The translations under genes and the position numbers were made by a program. A stretch of 64,000 nt of DNA from contig VZSR01001459.1 in assembly GCA_013398615.1 (NCBI GenBank), positions 10,249,431 to 10,313,430 on the forward strand. Reading direction: 5' to 3'. Origin of the DNA: Brachypodius melanocephalos (Eukaryota > Chordata > Aves > Passeriformes > Pycnonotidae). This document shows positions 1 through 13,730 of this stretch, in pieces. Position 1 is the stretch's first letter. Each line of letters opens with the position of its first letter. The notes under the pieces are model-generated. The model ran no database searches and was not told the DNA's origin. It worked only from the letters and a program-made list of their open reading frames with translations.

Positions 1-1489
1 ATTGGGGATTCTTTCAGTTCAGGGGTCACGTACATCATTTTCCCAAACGCTTCTGAAAATTAGAAAACAAGCTAAAACAAATAAGCAGATCCCTCTGGCT
101 GTGAGTTTTGGAGCAGTCTGAGCAGCAGAGAGGGTGCCCTGTGTAGGCTGTGGGGTGGTTCAGTGCCACCCCCTGTGTTCATCATGAATTTTCTGTGGGA
201 TCAGCCTGAGGATGCTGTGGGCAGCCTTCAATCCTGGTGCTCTCCACGCACACTTCTGGTCTGCTGTGGTGCAAGGGATGATATCAGCTCTTTAGACTTT
301 GATGTGGATTGTTTGACTCTCTCAGCTGAGTTGGAGTGGGTGTTCTGCAGAGGTTTGAGCTGGAATGATGGTGAAGAGGATGGGATAGACTGAGCTGCAC
401 AGCCAACTTTGGGCTTCTTTTCCTCCTGGAGTTTCTAATGCTGCTGAAATGCTTGGGTGCATTAATTATTAAGGTGCCTAGATTCCTTTAAGGAATATTT
501 GAACTAAATATGGGTTCTTTTTTTCCCTCTGATATTAGCAGTTCAAATAGCAGGATTTGTTTTTCGTGCAGGAAGCAGAACTTTGGGGTGTGCTGAGACC
601 AAAGCCTTCTTGCAGAGACATCCATCACTTGCAATAGAAACTCCTTTCCAGTTCTGAGATGTCCAAGTCAGATTAAATTGCCAGTGCTGAATACCAGAAG
701 TAGAAACTGGAGCATAATAGTGAATACCCACTTCCCAACTTCTGTTTTACAGCCAAACACCATAAAAAGAAAAAAAAGATGCCTCTTGCCGCAATTTCAA
801 AAAGAGGAAAAAAATCAGAACGAGAAGTCTGAAATCAAAATAAAATTTTAGGTGGTTTGGTGGAAGAGAAAAATTGATAACAATACAGTCTGTTGTTGTG
901 CCTATAATTTTTTTTAATTCAAAATTGAAGCATTGAGCATTTTGAGTAAAAAAAAAAGTCTTTCAGTCTTACTGAATTAGGATATAGTTAAATCTAAAAT
1001 ACATTTTGCTGCCTTGATGAGGAATCTTTCAGTATTTATAGAGCTGTGCTAGAAAACTGCCAACTGCTCGTACACATTTGAATTTGCTGCCCTTTATAAG
1101 ATGAAGAAATCCTGAATCCTGTCTCTGAATTGTGAAACTTTAGCCCACTGCAGCCTACGTGCAAGCAGATGTTGGGGACAATTGTCACTGCAGCATTTAG
1201 GTATTTTTAAGAAGTTGGAAGTGTTGCTTTTGCATGCAGACAAGTTTGCTTTATCATCAGCTCAGGCTTGGGACACCCTGATCAAGGGGGTGCAGGAATC
1301 AAGGGGAAGGTTGGTTGGGTTTTTTATCCTGGAGAGTGAATTGGAAAGCTGTTTTTATTCCATTTCCCACATCTCTTGCAGTGGTTCCTTACTGGCCTGT
1401 GAAGCCAGAGAAGTTTGTGGTGCAGTCAGGAATTATTTGTGATGGAGTACCAGGATATCCCAAAGACATCCTGGTTCTGTGGTGCTTTG

Positions 1490-1646
1490 TTACCCTGTGG
1501 CTGCTCCATCCGTGAAAGTGTCCCAGGCCAGGCTGGACAGAGTTTGGAGCAACCTGGGACAGTGAAAGGTGTCCCTGCCGTGGCAGGGTGGGAATGAGAT
1601 GGGATTTAAGGTCCTCTCCATCCCAAACCCTTCAAGGATTCTGTGT
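1490..1646 (+). repeat. CR1 LINE 3' fragment (sense)
   Basis: The sequence runs through the avian CR1 3' segment: a GGCCAGGCTGGACAG-like stretch, GTGTCCCTGCC, then the pyrimidine-rich end CCATCCCAAACCC and a terminal GATTCTGTG. It is 5'-truncated, as CR1 copies usually are. Confidence 0.85.
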
Positions 1647-4600
1647 TGCTATGCTTCGCAGAGATAAATGACTGGCTAAGTAATTACTGCCTTCATTAAG
1701 GTGGTCAGGATTCTTTGTGTGTCTCACTGATGGGGTGCTGAGATTGATGGGGTGGGTCTGTCCAGCCTGGTGTGACAGCTGGGGACAGTGAGAGGAGCTG
1801 GCACTGTGGGGCAGAGGCTGCAGAGGTTGGCTGGGCTGTGTTCCCCTGCTGCTCTGTGCCCAGAGTCCTGTGGCCAAACAGCTGCCTGCCAACTTCTGGG
1901 CTGCAAGGGCTTTCATCTGGGATGTTTGGCATGGAGATGAAGGCAGAGCAAAGCCCCTTTGAATCAGAAGGTGCCATTAATATGCATAACTGGAACGCTG
2001 TGTGAAACTCAATCTGTTGATTCAGGTACAGCAGAGGAAGGAGAGGGATTTATTTGAACTCCTGGGGGGAAGTTTGATCCCTGCACTCGGTCCATCTGCA
2101 AATGTGGGTGGAAGTTCTGTCCTGATGAGTTCTGCGTGGGACAAGATGGGTTGACTGTGCCCTAAAATTGAAGAAATGAGCAAAATGCTCTTTTGAACGT
2201 TTATTCTTTCTCAGCTGGTGCAGGTCTGAGCCTTTTCCCCGTGGAAAGCTCAGGGTATTTCAGGTAGGATCGAGGAAGGGATTGCCAAAAAGCAGTGCTG
2301 AGCTATTAAGTAGAGCAGTTCTGTTAATAAACCTGGTCCCAACCTCGTAGACAAAAGAATACTGTGGCTTTGTTGCCATAGTTTCAGTGCAAAATCTGAC
2401 CTTAGCTACAATAACATTCGGTTAGAAAGAACTAGCTAATCAGTTTGCTAAAATTAGTGTGTTCCCTAGTACATAAGCCAGTATGAACAGGATATTTAAT
2501 GAAATATTATACTTAGTCACAAGAGCCCAAGGGAGTGAAATGCCTTGATGAATTGTGGGGGTGGGGTGACATTGGTGCCTATCTTTTCATACAGTAGAGT
2601 TATTAAAATTTGTGCCTTGCTTAATATTTAGAGTAGTCAAGTGTGTTCTTCTTGTGCAGCCCATCTAGTTTGGTGTGTTGGTTTTGAAAGGCTCTCAGAG
2701 TCTGTTCTGTGAGCGGGCAGCATTGAGATGCTGCGGAGTCTCATCAATCCCAAGTGCTCTGCAGGGGAAGGAGTCTCACTCGTTTAGGAGGATGCAGACA
2801 GATGGATAATGTCATAAATTGTGGGGAAAAAAACCCTGTGTGTGAGGACAGAAGTCTCCCAGGTACCGGGAACATCTTGAGCTGTACACTCATCATCTAA
2901 AGTGCTGAGACACTTAAGGGAGAGCCTCAGGTAAGGTCTGGGGTGTAAAATCCTGCTGGCAGTCCAGAACACCTCTCTGAGAGTGCATTTATTGTGCCCA
3001 GGCTCACTGACCTGGCCCTGGGTGAGGTTTTATCCAACTGTGGTAACCTAGACCCAGAGAATTGTTTCTTTGCAGTACAGGAGCTGTGTTGAATTATTGT
3101 TTTCTTATGTGCAAGTTGGTTATTTGGGTATAAATACAAAATAGGCAAGGCTGGGTGGGCTATCTGTTCTTCACTTCTGTTTGGCGTTCTTTGGAGCTGT
3201 GTTCACCTGCTGTTGGGTGCTTGAGACACCCAAATACATGGGCAAAGGTCTTTTAGACAAGGATTATCTAAATGATGCTTCCCAGTTTGGAGGGAGCTTT
3301 TGGAATTTGACACCCAGTGAGTTGAGTTACCAGTGGATCATCACCTCTTGTGGCAGGGCTTTGCAGTTGAGGTTAAAAGTGCTTCTCTTCAGTCAAAAGC
3401 AGCTGTAGCTCCCCTAAAGACATTCCCAGGGCTTAGCAGTGGGCTGTGCTGGATGTGTGGAAGCACAAATATTTGGTGCCAAAAACGCTCAGGTTTGGTT
3501 GAGAAAAGCATTTCCAGCTTTGGGAGTGCTGACACTTGCAGGGCTGAGCCTCAGGCACAGCCTCCTGGCTGCCCTTGGTTGGATGATTCCAGATGAGCAC
3601 CCAGGGAAGCTGTGATCCTGCATCCTCCAGTTCACATCTAGATTTGCATGTTGATGCTTCAGGAGTTTTGTGTTTAGGTCTGCCTTCCCCAGTAAACTTT
3701 AGGGAGCCACATCTGGCCTCTGCAGCTTTTTCCCCTTGACATTTCTCTGTGGCCAGGTTTGATTTCCTCTCATCCCTTGGCTTGCTGTGGTCATGAGGTG
3801 TTGGGTTGTTCAGAGGGAGCAGGTGAGTGCTCTGTGACACCCCTGGGGAGCTCATCTGTGTCAAACTCTGCAGTGTGTTCTGGATCATCTCCCTTCTCTT
3901 GATTTTAGGACACAGTGAAGTTCTGTGCTGCTTGCAGTAGCAGGAAGTGATACTAAAAATTTGCATTATTTTACTTAAAAAATAAGGCTTCATATTTTGA
4001 AATTAGTTACAATTGAAAAACATTTCCAGTTTAGGTTATTTACTTAAGAAGATGAGAGATAAATATGCCAAGTACCCGTATCAAGGAGGCCTTAGAGGTG
4101 CTGTGTCCAAGTGCCACATGGAAGTCATGAGTCCAAGAGCAACCCAACCCAGAAGTTAAATAATTTCACTTCTGATTTTCTGGGCAGCCTGTTCTTCACT
4201 GAGCCAGAGCCCTGACTGCAGTGGTGATGTCTCAGGGAGGTAGAGCTGTGAGTTTTTGTGTTTGAGAGCAGTCAGAAGGAAAGTGCTGATGCTGCCAGCA
4301 GAGGCAGCCATAAAAATGTGCTGTGAGGGAAGCCAGACCTTGCCAGGTGCCTTCAGCAAACACTTTGTGCCACTCAACTTCTTCCTTCCTTCACATCTTC
4401 CTCCTTCCCACACTGCTGGAGATGGAATATTCTCCTTGCAGGATCTGGATTCATCCTTCAGGATGAAGTGTGGTACTTAACGTGTCAACACCTGAGTGTG
4501 ATCCCTCTGCTCCAATTCCTGCTGCAGTTCCAGCACCTCCAGCTGCATTCCTCACATTGCTGGGTGGAGAGCGAGGTGCCAGTGCTGATCTGTGGAGCTC

Positions 4601-7600
4601 CTGCTGATTTGGGGCCTGACTGTATAAAAACCTCCAGCCTTTCCTGCTGGACTTGAAAGTCTGTGATCCAAACTCCAGGAAAGAAGTGAGCTGTTGGTGA
4701 AGGTTCTTGTCTCTGAAAACTGCTTTGCGGTTTTTTGCCATCCAGAGAGGAATTTGCTGCTTTGAGGTCAGTCTGGAGAAGCACCTGACTGGATCTCTAG
4801 CAGTAAACTGTTTGTTTCCTCCTTGGCAGCTGGCTGGCTGGGGGTAGGGAGTTGCAAAACTGCTGGATTAGCTTTAGTGGCCCCTGACAAATGTGTAAAA
4901 GAAGCCTTATGTCTCACATGAGCGTGGAAACACCAGAACAGCCATTACAGATTGACACTGAGTGCAATGTGCCTTGGAAACTTTATTCTAATGAACAGCT
5001 ATGCAGTCAGAGAGGGACTCGAGGGACTTCTGTGTTAGGGCTAACACTTCTTCATTCCTAATTTGTGAAAATAGTCAGCACTGAGCCCTCAGTGTTGGCA
5101 ATTATCATCTGTTTGGGTTATGTAACGTGCAGAAGTTCAGTGAAAACACAACTCCTTGTGTTGTGGTTGAAGAGCCTTGCTGTAGCTCTCAGTGAGATGT
5201 TCAGAGGAAGAAATCTCCTGCAAGCTCTGCTGACAGCAGAGAAACCATGACAGTGCTGAAAACATTGCTACAGGATCCTCCCCTGCCTGAACCAGAGCAA
5301 ATTATGCCTGAGCTGGGTTTCATTGAGGATACAGAGAGCTGTGCTATGCAGAAGCAATCTGGTAGCACTTAGACCTTGCATTTAGTGAATGTCAACCCTT
5401 TTATTCGTCGAGGTTAAAAATTATACAAGGGAAAAATAAATACAGGACTTTGCAGGCATGAGGAAGTGAGGGAGCAGCCATCCTGAAAAGGAAAAATTCT
5501 GAGCTAGAGCTGCAAAAATGCTTTCCCTCCCCTTTGGAGCATCAGTTGGCTTTGAGCAGCCCTGGGGGCAGAAGTTTGGGCTGGTGGTGGCCCAGCACTC
5601 TCTGGGAGCGAGTCCAAAGGGGCTGGTTTGAGTTGGGGATTCCAGCCCACAGCTGCTCCTTTTATTGTCGGAGGAGGAGGAGGAATAAATCTCAGCGTTA
5701 TTAGAGTGTAACCAGCAGCAGTGTGGAAAGAGGAAGAGTTCAGTCCCCTCTGAAGGGGAGGACAGGAGCAGGGAGGGCTGAGCTGGCTTTGGTGCTTTCC
5801 AAACTCCTCCCAAAAGCAGGAATTGCAATGCTGATCTGGCCAATGTTCCAGACTCTCAGCTCTGATTGACCAAAGGCCTCAAAGAAAGCACCAAGTGGTG
5901 GATCTGTGATGCTGCCTGGTCACCAATGCCTTCAGCACGGAGCCTTTCTTAACCACAGCATTTTCCTGTACATTAAACTGGATTTTTATGGCAAATACAT
6001 CCAGCTGCCTTTGACTCCTTGCTCATGTCTTTGCACCAGGATTGAGCAGAGAGGCTTTTTGGAGCAGACTCTTTGGTGCAGCTTTGCTGGAGATGATGTT
6101 GACTTTGTTCTGCCCTTCAGAAGCGCATTTTCCTTGTTGATTGGAAAGCAAATAATGTCCCATGCTCAAGTCATCATCACAAAAACTGATCAGAAATTGA
6201 GGTCCTGTAAGAGTGACTCAATCACATTTTGCTGGGAAATTAAAATTGTGTGTTTGCTGTAGGAGCTTTGGGCAGTATTATGGGATGGTGGCTCCGTGCC
6301 CTGCCTGTGCTCTGTAGGGAGAACAATCCTTCCCTGCTGCCAAGTGCATCCTCAGTAAATGGGAATGGCAGCACCCTGAGCTCCAGCCTTGGGGGTTGGA
6401 GGTAAATCTGAAGGTAATATAGATTTTTACAAAGAACGTTCTTGGTTGGCATTGACAAGCTTTAAAATAAGTGAAGAGTTTCTATCCTCCCACTCTCTGT
6501 CAGGCAGATGGCCTTGGTCATGAAGAATGACAATGAGGAGAAGATCCTTCAAATATGATCTATAAGATTTAATCCCAAATATAATTTTTTTCCATATGCA
6601 GCCTGTCATGTGCTGCAACTTTTTGTGTTCTGTGAAGATTTGGGCAATTTGACAGATGATAATTCTGCATGGGTTTCAGAATTTGCCTGCAGAGAACTCT
6701 GGGCTTTAATAGCTTATTTGTGTTGCAATCCCCCTACAGGTTCATGTATTATTTCTATCTGTGCATATAAACAAATAAACATTGTAGGAGAAAGGAGTAC
6801 AACATCTAGAGATGATTTTCTATTTAATTGTAGTAGCTTATGCTATGAATATCCACTAATACTTCACAGCAGCTCCTTTTAGTCTTAATATCACGGTTGA
6901 CATTTAATTTGTAGTTGTTATCTGATGCAAAAACAACCGTGTGAAAACACATTTTCATGTTTCTTTTTTAGTATTTAGATGCAGTTACCTTGAAAGATCA
7001 GAAGGCATCACCACAGCTGCTCAGTGTTCCCACTCCTCAGTGCTGAGCAATATTGGGAGGACCTTGAGGGCAGAGGAGTAGCAGGGAGAGATGTAAAGGG
7101 AAGAAATGTGATGAATTCTTTGCTTTTATGGAGTGTTTGGTTGAGGGAAAACCCTGCAGCTTTGCTGAGGCTGTTTCAGGATGTGTTTCCAGAGAGGTGT
7201 CACAATTCCCTGTGCTGCCTCTGCACCCACTAAATGGAGAGAGAGTGTTGTGTAAAGAGGGGAGGAAAGATCTTAGCAAGGTTTTGAGATGTGGAATCCC
7301 CATGGAGTTCTTATTCTTTCCACTAATGAGTAAGACAATCTTCAGAGTTGAACAGGAGAAAATACTCTATTCTTCCAGCTTCTCCATGAATCCCTTACTG
7401 AGAAAAAATATGAAAACATCCAAATTTTTAATTTTCTGAAATTCAGCAGAAAAAAAAAGAAGCACAACCCAAAACCTCAGAGAAAAAGTGAGGTTTTGGG
7501 GAGGGAAAAAAAAATCATAAAAATTGGTTCTTGTTTTCAGACCCTTTCCAGAGACAGGGGATTTTTTTGAGCAGAAATTCCTTTGGTAGAGCTTTGCATA

Positions 7601-9307
7601 CATCTGTGCAGTACTGAGGATCTTGGTGATCCTTCACCAAGGTTTGTTCCTGCCTAAAACCAGGAGGGGATCGAGGGAAGCAGTCTGCATCTCCCACTGC
7701 ATTAATTCCACCTTGCTGTGCCTTGTGTTCCCTCCAGGTATTTCCAGTGTTTACATTTGCTGTTCTTTCTTGTACCTTGTCTGTGCAGAAGCTGTGGGAT
7801 TTGCCTGTCTGCTCTGGGTTTTTAGAAGTCTGCTGAACCTCTGATGTTTAATGCAGGATTCAAGTTAAACATTGTGTTGAGAGCCAGATATCAAAAGTAT
7901 TCAAAAGCCAAAAAATAAAAGGGGGGAAAAGGTGGGAAGTAAAGAAGCTGCAGCCTTAGACTGAAAAGCTCAGGAACTTGAAAAGAGAAACTTTTATCTG
8001 TCAGAGATTTTGAAGTGCCTGTCACTGAATGTTCCTTCCTTCAAGCCCTGGTTGGAGGCTCATTTCAGAAAACCACAGTGACTCAGCTACCTTGAATATC
8101 TGTTCTGTGGCGCGTGTTGGAAGCTCCCAGAGTTTCTCCCGCCTCCAAATGTGGTTTTTACTGGTGGATAATTCACTGGCAGTATCTTGTGCACTGCGCT
8201 TATTTAGACCACCCTTCCAATATTTAGATTTTTAAAGTGTAAAGGCATAGTGCCCTGATATTGGTGAGCAGAAAGGAGAAGGTTTGTTTATAAATATTTA
8301 TTGTTTTGCAAGTGTAAAGGTAAGCTGATGTAGATTTTTGTTCCAGATAAATGCTGAGTTCCTCTGTACAGCACTAAATGTTCTCGAGGGCAAGGCTTGC
8401 CTTGTGCTGTTTTATGTCCTCAAGCTCTTTGGGAATGGTGTGCAGAGAGCTGGTTCTGGACAGAGCTTTTGCTGAAGCAGTCAGGTGATGTAGTGAGAGC
8501 TCCTGAATGTATCTAAAGGAACTTTTAAGCAAATCCTGTGTAAATACACACAAACCCCAACTAGTGGCTGTACAGGAAGGAACCACGTGGCTGTGGTCAG
8601 GCTGCAATGACCTTTTTATCCCTGTTTAACGCTCAGAAGCCTGAGGATGGTAGGAATAGATGATGGGGACTGGACATTTGTGATGACTGGGAGAGGAAGG
8701 TGTCCAGTCAAACAGACATGGATCCACAGGAACTCTTCACCCATCCCTGGTGGAGCTCTGGCAGGCTCCAGTCAGGGTTTGCTGTGCTGGGTGCCACTGC
8801 CAGCTTACAGGTGAGGCTTTTGGGGTTCACATGGAGCCAGTCCAACCTCTGGCTGGAATTTATAGAAGGGCTGAGGTGCTGCCCTGGCTCTGCAGTGATT
8901 TCCTGGTGCCTGCTGTGCACGGGCTGAGCTCACAGCCGCAATCCCACGCTCCTCTCCCCGAATTTCCCCGGTGTGCACGGAAGGGTTGCCATGGAGGAGA
9001 GCGTGGGGTGGGAGTAGGCAGGAACCAGCTGCTTCAGGGCACTGGAGGAGGATCCTGCTGCAGGCTGCTCTTGCAGGCAATCCTGGGAACTTCTGCTGTC
9101 CAGAGCTCCGTGCATTCCTTGGGGAGAGCGCACACATCTTCCTTGGGGAAGGATGGAGCTTTTGCGTGAGCAAAGTGGCTTTCACTGCACTGCTTGGGAG
9201 GGAGGAGGTGAAAACCTCATGGGCATGGTGGTCTTCATGGACCTTTGGGTTTAGTCAAGTTCCTTGTCCATCCTGTGTGCATTTCTGCGCTGTTTAAACA
9301 GATTAAA

Positions 9308-9420
9308 AAGAGTCTGGATGTGGCACTCAGTGCCATGATTTAATTGATGAGGAGGTGTCTGGTCATAGGTTGGACTTGATCTCAAAGGTCTTTCCCAACC
9401 CAGTTCATTCTGTGGTTCTG
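9308..9420 (+). repeat. CR1 LINE 3' fragment (sense)
   Basis: It carries the diverged CR1 tail pattern: CTGGATGTGGCACTCAGTGC, then GGTTGGACTTGATCTCAAAG, TTTCCCAACC and the terminal ATTCTGTGGTTCTG. This is a different CR1 subtype from the fragment near 1.5 kb, judged by the ACTCAGTGCCATG motif. Confidence 0.85.
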
Positions 9421-9446
9421 CCCCTTCAAGGATGTGCAGAACAACT

Positions 9447-9520
9447 CTGTTACTTCCTTGAAAGTCCTCTGCAAGTTTTTAATCTGCTACTTCTTTGAAA
9501 GTCCTCTCCAAATTTTTAAT
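9447..9520. repeat. 37-bp tandem duplication
   Basis: Two adjacent 37-bp copies (9447-9483, 9484-9520) share the TTGAAAGTCCTCT core and differ at a few positions. The duplication directly follows a CR1 fragment. No function is apparent. Confidence 0.8.
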
Positions 9521-12500
9521 CTGGCAAAAGGATGTTCTGATGGTGAACTGACAGATCCATCTGCTCCATCACAGTGGGTTTATCAACAGTTTCAATTTAA
9601 ATATTTTTAGTGGGAAAGTTGGTTTGTGTATGTAACAGGCATATGGCTTAAGGCTTGTACTCAGCAGCTGTTTGGGTGTATTTATTAGGAGGAGTTCCAC
9701 GCAGGGATGTTTGGTAAGGAAATCTTCTTCTCTGGGTTGAGGTTGGGGTGTTTGAAGTCACTCAGAATCCACAAGCAGCCCTGGAGTGCAGGCTGGAAGC
9801 TTTCTCAGTTTAGCGGTCATTTGTGTCCCCAAACGTGGGACACGGTGTCTGAGAGTGTGGGCAAGCTGATGACAACTCTCCAGACATGTTCTATCCAAGA
9901 AATGGAGATAATGTACATGAAAATTCCACCACTTGGCAGTGTCTGTAGTAGTGCAGTTCAGGGCTGGAATAGCAAATCTGTTCCATCCCTGTGTGCAGCA
10001 CTGTTCTGTCCCTGCTCTGACCTGCTGTCACACTTCCAGCCTCAATATTGCCTTGTAAAAAATACAGGGTTATTCTCACAGTGTCAGGGAAGCGATTTGG
10101 CTGAGAAGCTGCTCTGCAGTGCACGTGATGCTCCAGCAGCTCATCTGTTTCTCCTCAAATACGGAGTTTTTGTCACATTTTTAACCATGCTTGCAGTGGC
10201 CTCACCTTGTTAAAAAAAGCCTTCAAAGGTTTTTGAGTGAGCAGGAGGGGAAATGTGCACAGTGGGAATGCTGCCACAGGGCACCAGTGACACTTGTGCT
10301 CATTACTGGATCTCTGTTTCTGCAAGAGCTGGAGCTCGTGGAAATACAATTCACTGAGTTTGTGCCAGCCAATATCTTTTGTTTAGACCCATGATCCTTG
10401 CTTAAAGAAGCTTTTAATTTCACTTAGGTGTAGTGTCCTAAGTGCTCTTTAATAAAAAATAATGGGTTGGTTCTGCAAGTACCTAATGTGCAGTTTGTGT
10501 ATTTGAATGGAAAGGTAGCAGACTTCTGGAATATTTTCAGTGGGCATGGTCGGGATTGAGAAGTTCACCTTTTAAAAGTCCAGAGACTTGGCACACGAAT
10601 TCACCTTGTTGCTCCTAGTCGTGACCTCTTCACAACATCTCAGTAAAATGGGAAATAGATGTGGGAAGTCCCAAGTGCTCATCCAGATCAAAAAGCTCAG
10701 GAAACTGCAGATAATCAGCTTTTCACATATTGTTCATGTAGTTTTTGGGGTTTTTTTTTTACATAACTTTCATATCCTCAGATGCTTTGAGGGGAATTTT
10801 TATTCTGTTTGTACCATTTATCTTGGAATAAGGTTCAGATATTTCATCAGGACAGCTGGCACTTTCCATGATGGAGCCTTTGGATAACATCAGTTGTCTG
10901 GGTTTCATTTGGGATTTGCTGAACCAGTTGTTATCTCCAAATCTATTTTTTGAGCATCCCTAAAACCAAGGACACTTGCAATCCAGATTTCATAACTTGT
11001 GTCTGGTTTATTGAGAGGTTGGGAATCTTGTCTTTTCTAAAGGTTGGAAATGTTGTGGGTAAAAATTATTCCTGTGGCAGACAGGTGAGTAACAGAGTCT
11101 GGTGACACCTCGTGCTGCTGCAGTTTTCCTCTGGAGCCATAAATCTGGGAAGCATTGTTTTAACCCTCCTCTGTGGGAGAGCTGGCAGGGACATTGAGCC
11201 CTCCTGGAGCTGAGGGTGCCAAGGGCTGGATTTTAGGGGCTGGAAACAGCAAGTGGCACCTCTCAGGTGTGGTGAGGTTCTGAGAACTCCTCCTCAATTT
11301 ACAGCAGAGCCAGAGGGGGCTCCAGGAGCTTTTGGAATGCTCCAAGCTGGCTGTGAAACCATCAGGGCTTGGTCCTTCTGTGGGACTGAATTGAAGTGTG
11401 GCTGCTTTGGCCACATGTCACCATTTCAGGCTGTCTCAGCTTGTCCCCAGCAGAGGGTTTCACCTCCTGCTCTGTGGCTCTGTCCTGCTCGGCAGCCCCA
11501 GAGCTGTAAATTGATATCATCAAAGCTGTGGGATAGAATCAGATTGGTTGGGGTGCTTCTGCTGTTTGTGAATGCCAGGATTTTGTGCAGAAAAGGAAAA
11601 TTCATCTGAAACCTGATAAAATTCATCTGAAACCTAAAATCCTGCAAATCAAGGCGCAAAACTGGTGCAGATGTGGAAGTAGAGCCTGGACCAGCTGACA
11701 CAACCAGAAAACAGTTCTAATGCAGTTATGATCCAAATAATAATTGGAAATAAAGACAGTGATTGAAACAAATGAAGGAAGAGAACGGAAAGGAGCAGAC
11801 AGTGTTAAAAGAAGATTTCAGTTCATTTTTCTGGACTTGGCAGGTTATTTCTGCTTTGAGGCTACTGACAGGGGTGGTATTAGTGAGCCAAGACGACTCT
11901 TTGCTGACTCTGGGTGGATGTGAGTGTAGGATGCCTTCAGTGGTACAGCTGGTGTTATTTAATAATTCTCTCAGCCCATCCATCACTTCTGAATCCAGCA
12001 TTCTCCCTCACTGATTCATGTGTTATCATTGTGTCAGTAAGGCAGCTTGAAAGATGGCTGAAAACAGTGAAAATACCTAATTATTGTTCTTTGTGGAAAA
12101 GGAAGTTTTTAAATAGCACAAAGCAGCTTGAATACATTTATTTTCTGTAAAGTTTCCAGGCTCACACACAGGATATTGTTTCTACTAGTTGTTTTTGTCT
12201 CCAGGATTTCAGGGCAATAAGGGAGCACCTAAACCCAGATTTCTTTGCTTCAAAGTTGCACATGGAGTTAAAGGAATGAAGCTTTTTTCTTTGCAGGTGT
12301 GTTTTAACTCCTTGGTTTATCCCATGAAGTTTTGGTGTTCCTGTGGGCTCTTACAGCCTGTTCTCCAGGGGGATGATCAGCTGTGATAAACCAAGGATCC
12401 AGAGAAGCTGCTCTGTCTGTTGGAAAACAGACACCAAGTGAACAGAGTGTTTATTTCTGCAGAAGGCTCGCACTGGGAGCGTGTGTGAAACACCCCTGAG

Positions 12501-12626
12501 CTGGAGATAGCGTGTTCCGCTGCTTTTGCTGGGAGACAATGAGCTGGGAGAGCAGGAGAAAATAAATTGAATTACATCCATGCGTTCAAAAAAGAGAGAA
12601 GCAAACAACAGCTCAGTTGACGCTGA

Positions 12627-12672
12627 AAAAGGAGCAGTTTCTCTTTAGCAAAAGGAGCAGTTTCTCTGTAGC
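12627..12672. repeat. 23-bp tandem duplication
   Basis: Two adjacent 23-bp units with the core GGAGCAGTTTCTCT differ at a single base (CTTTAGC versus CTGTAGC). This is a simple local duplication in intron sequence. Confidence 0.85.
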
Positions 12673-12799
12673 ATCCCTGTGTTTGTGTTTGTGTGGAAGC
12701 ACCTGGGCAGCTCCGTGCCGCAGGTGAATCTCCTCCCTGTGGGACACACGGAGCATCCCCAGGACCTGGGGTGGACTTTGCAGACTTTGTCTTAAGCTG

Positions 12800-13003
12800 C
12801 ACCAAGGGAAGTTTAGGTTAGATGGTTTAGAAGGAAGTTTTTAACTGAAAGAGTGATAAAGTACTGGAATGGTCTGCCCAGGGAGGTGGTGGAGTCATCA
12901 TCCCTGGATGTGTCACTCGGTGCCATGGTTTACTTGAGCTCTTAGGGCTGGGTTGGACTCAATGATCTTGAAGGTCTCTTCCAGCCTGGTGATTCTGTGG
13001 CTC
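12800..13003 (+). repeat. CR1 LINE 3' fragment (sense)
   Basis: It contains the classic CR1 end-of-ORF2 segment: GGAAGTTTAGGTTAGATGGT, then TGGAATGGTCTGCCCAGGGA, GGTGGTGGAGTCATCATCCC and TGGATGTGTCACTCGGTGCC. It closes with GGTTGGACTCAATGATCTTG and the ATTCTGTG tail. It is one of the longer and clearer CR1 remnants here. Confidence 0.93.
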
Positions 13004-13664
13004 TCAGGTGATGGCAGGTGTCCCATGGGTGTCTCTCTCACCATCTCTGGTGTTTGCCTGCTGGCAGTGGCAGCCCTGCATCACCAGCCCCACAGAATCC
13101 CCCAAGGCCGTGCTGCCAGTGGGGTGAAGGCCTGCAGGCCCATCCTGGCAGGTTCTGCTTCCTCTTAGGACCATTTGTTCTTCCCCTGTGCAGTGCAGCC
13201 CAGCAGGGCTGTCCTCTCCCCATCCATCCCTTCTCCAGCTGTCTGCTCCCGGATCCAGCGTGGCTCTGCTGCCTTGGCTCCTGCCGCTCGCTTCCCTTAT
13301 TTGGTAACGCTCAGCTCCTCAGCCCTTCCTGGAGGGAGCTGTTTTACTGGCTTAGGGACTATTTTCCACTTTCATTTTTGATCTCTGAAGCCGTGGATTG
13401 TGTTTCAGCGGCGCTGCTGGCACAGCTTAGCCCTGAAGTGCTGTCAGACTGGAATATTGTGCTTTTCAGAAGTGCTTGCCCGTTTTACTCTCTGCTGTAA
13501 CGCTCTGTGCTGCTGCTGCATGGGCAATATATGGCAGCACTTGTGTTTACGGGGTTTATACACCTTGTCAGCACAACCTGCTCATTAAAATGACTTCCAG
13601 AGTGCAGCCTTCAGTGCTGAGATTACGTTGTGGAGGCCAGATTTTAATTAGCTGTGTGATTTGT

Positions 13665-13730
13665 TGGCGGTTTCCGTGCTGTGTTCCCAGGAGGGGAAGC
13701 GGCGCCCAGCGCCGGAGCGAGCTTGGACAG
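13665..13730. promoter_or_regulatory. Small CpG-rich patch in the first intron
   Basis: About seven CpG dinucleotides fall within roughly 60 bp in a stretch containing AAGCGGCGCCCAGCGCCGGA, in an otherwise CpG-poor intron. It could be a small regulatory element. There is no direct evidence of function and it is far too short for a CpG island. Confidence 0.25.

Noticed and set aside
3433..3993. 186-codon open frame on the minus strand in the first intron
   Set aside because: No similarity to a known family that I recognise and no splice or promoter context; composition is that of chance sequence.
4080..4160. Possible additional antisense CR1 remnant (GCTGTGTCCAAGTGCCAC)
   Set aside because: Only one short block resembles CR1; there is no tail or flanking CR1 order.
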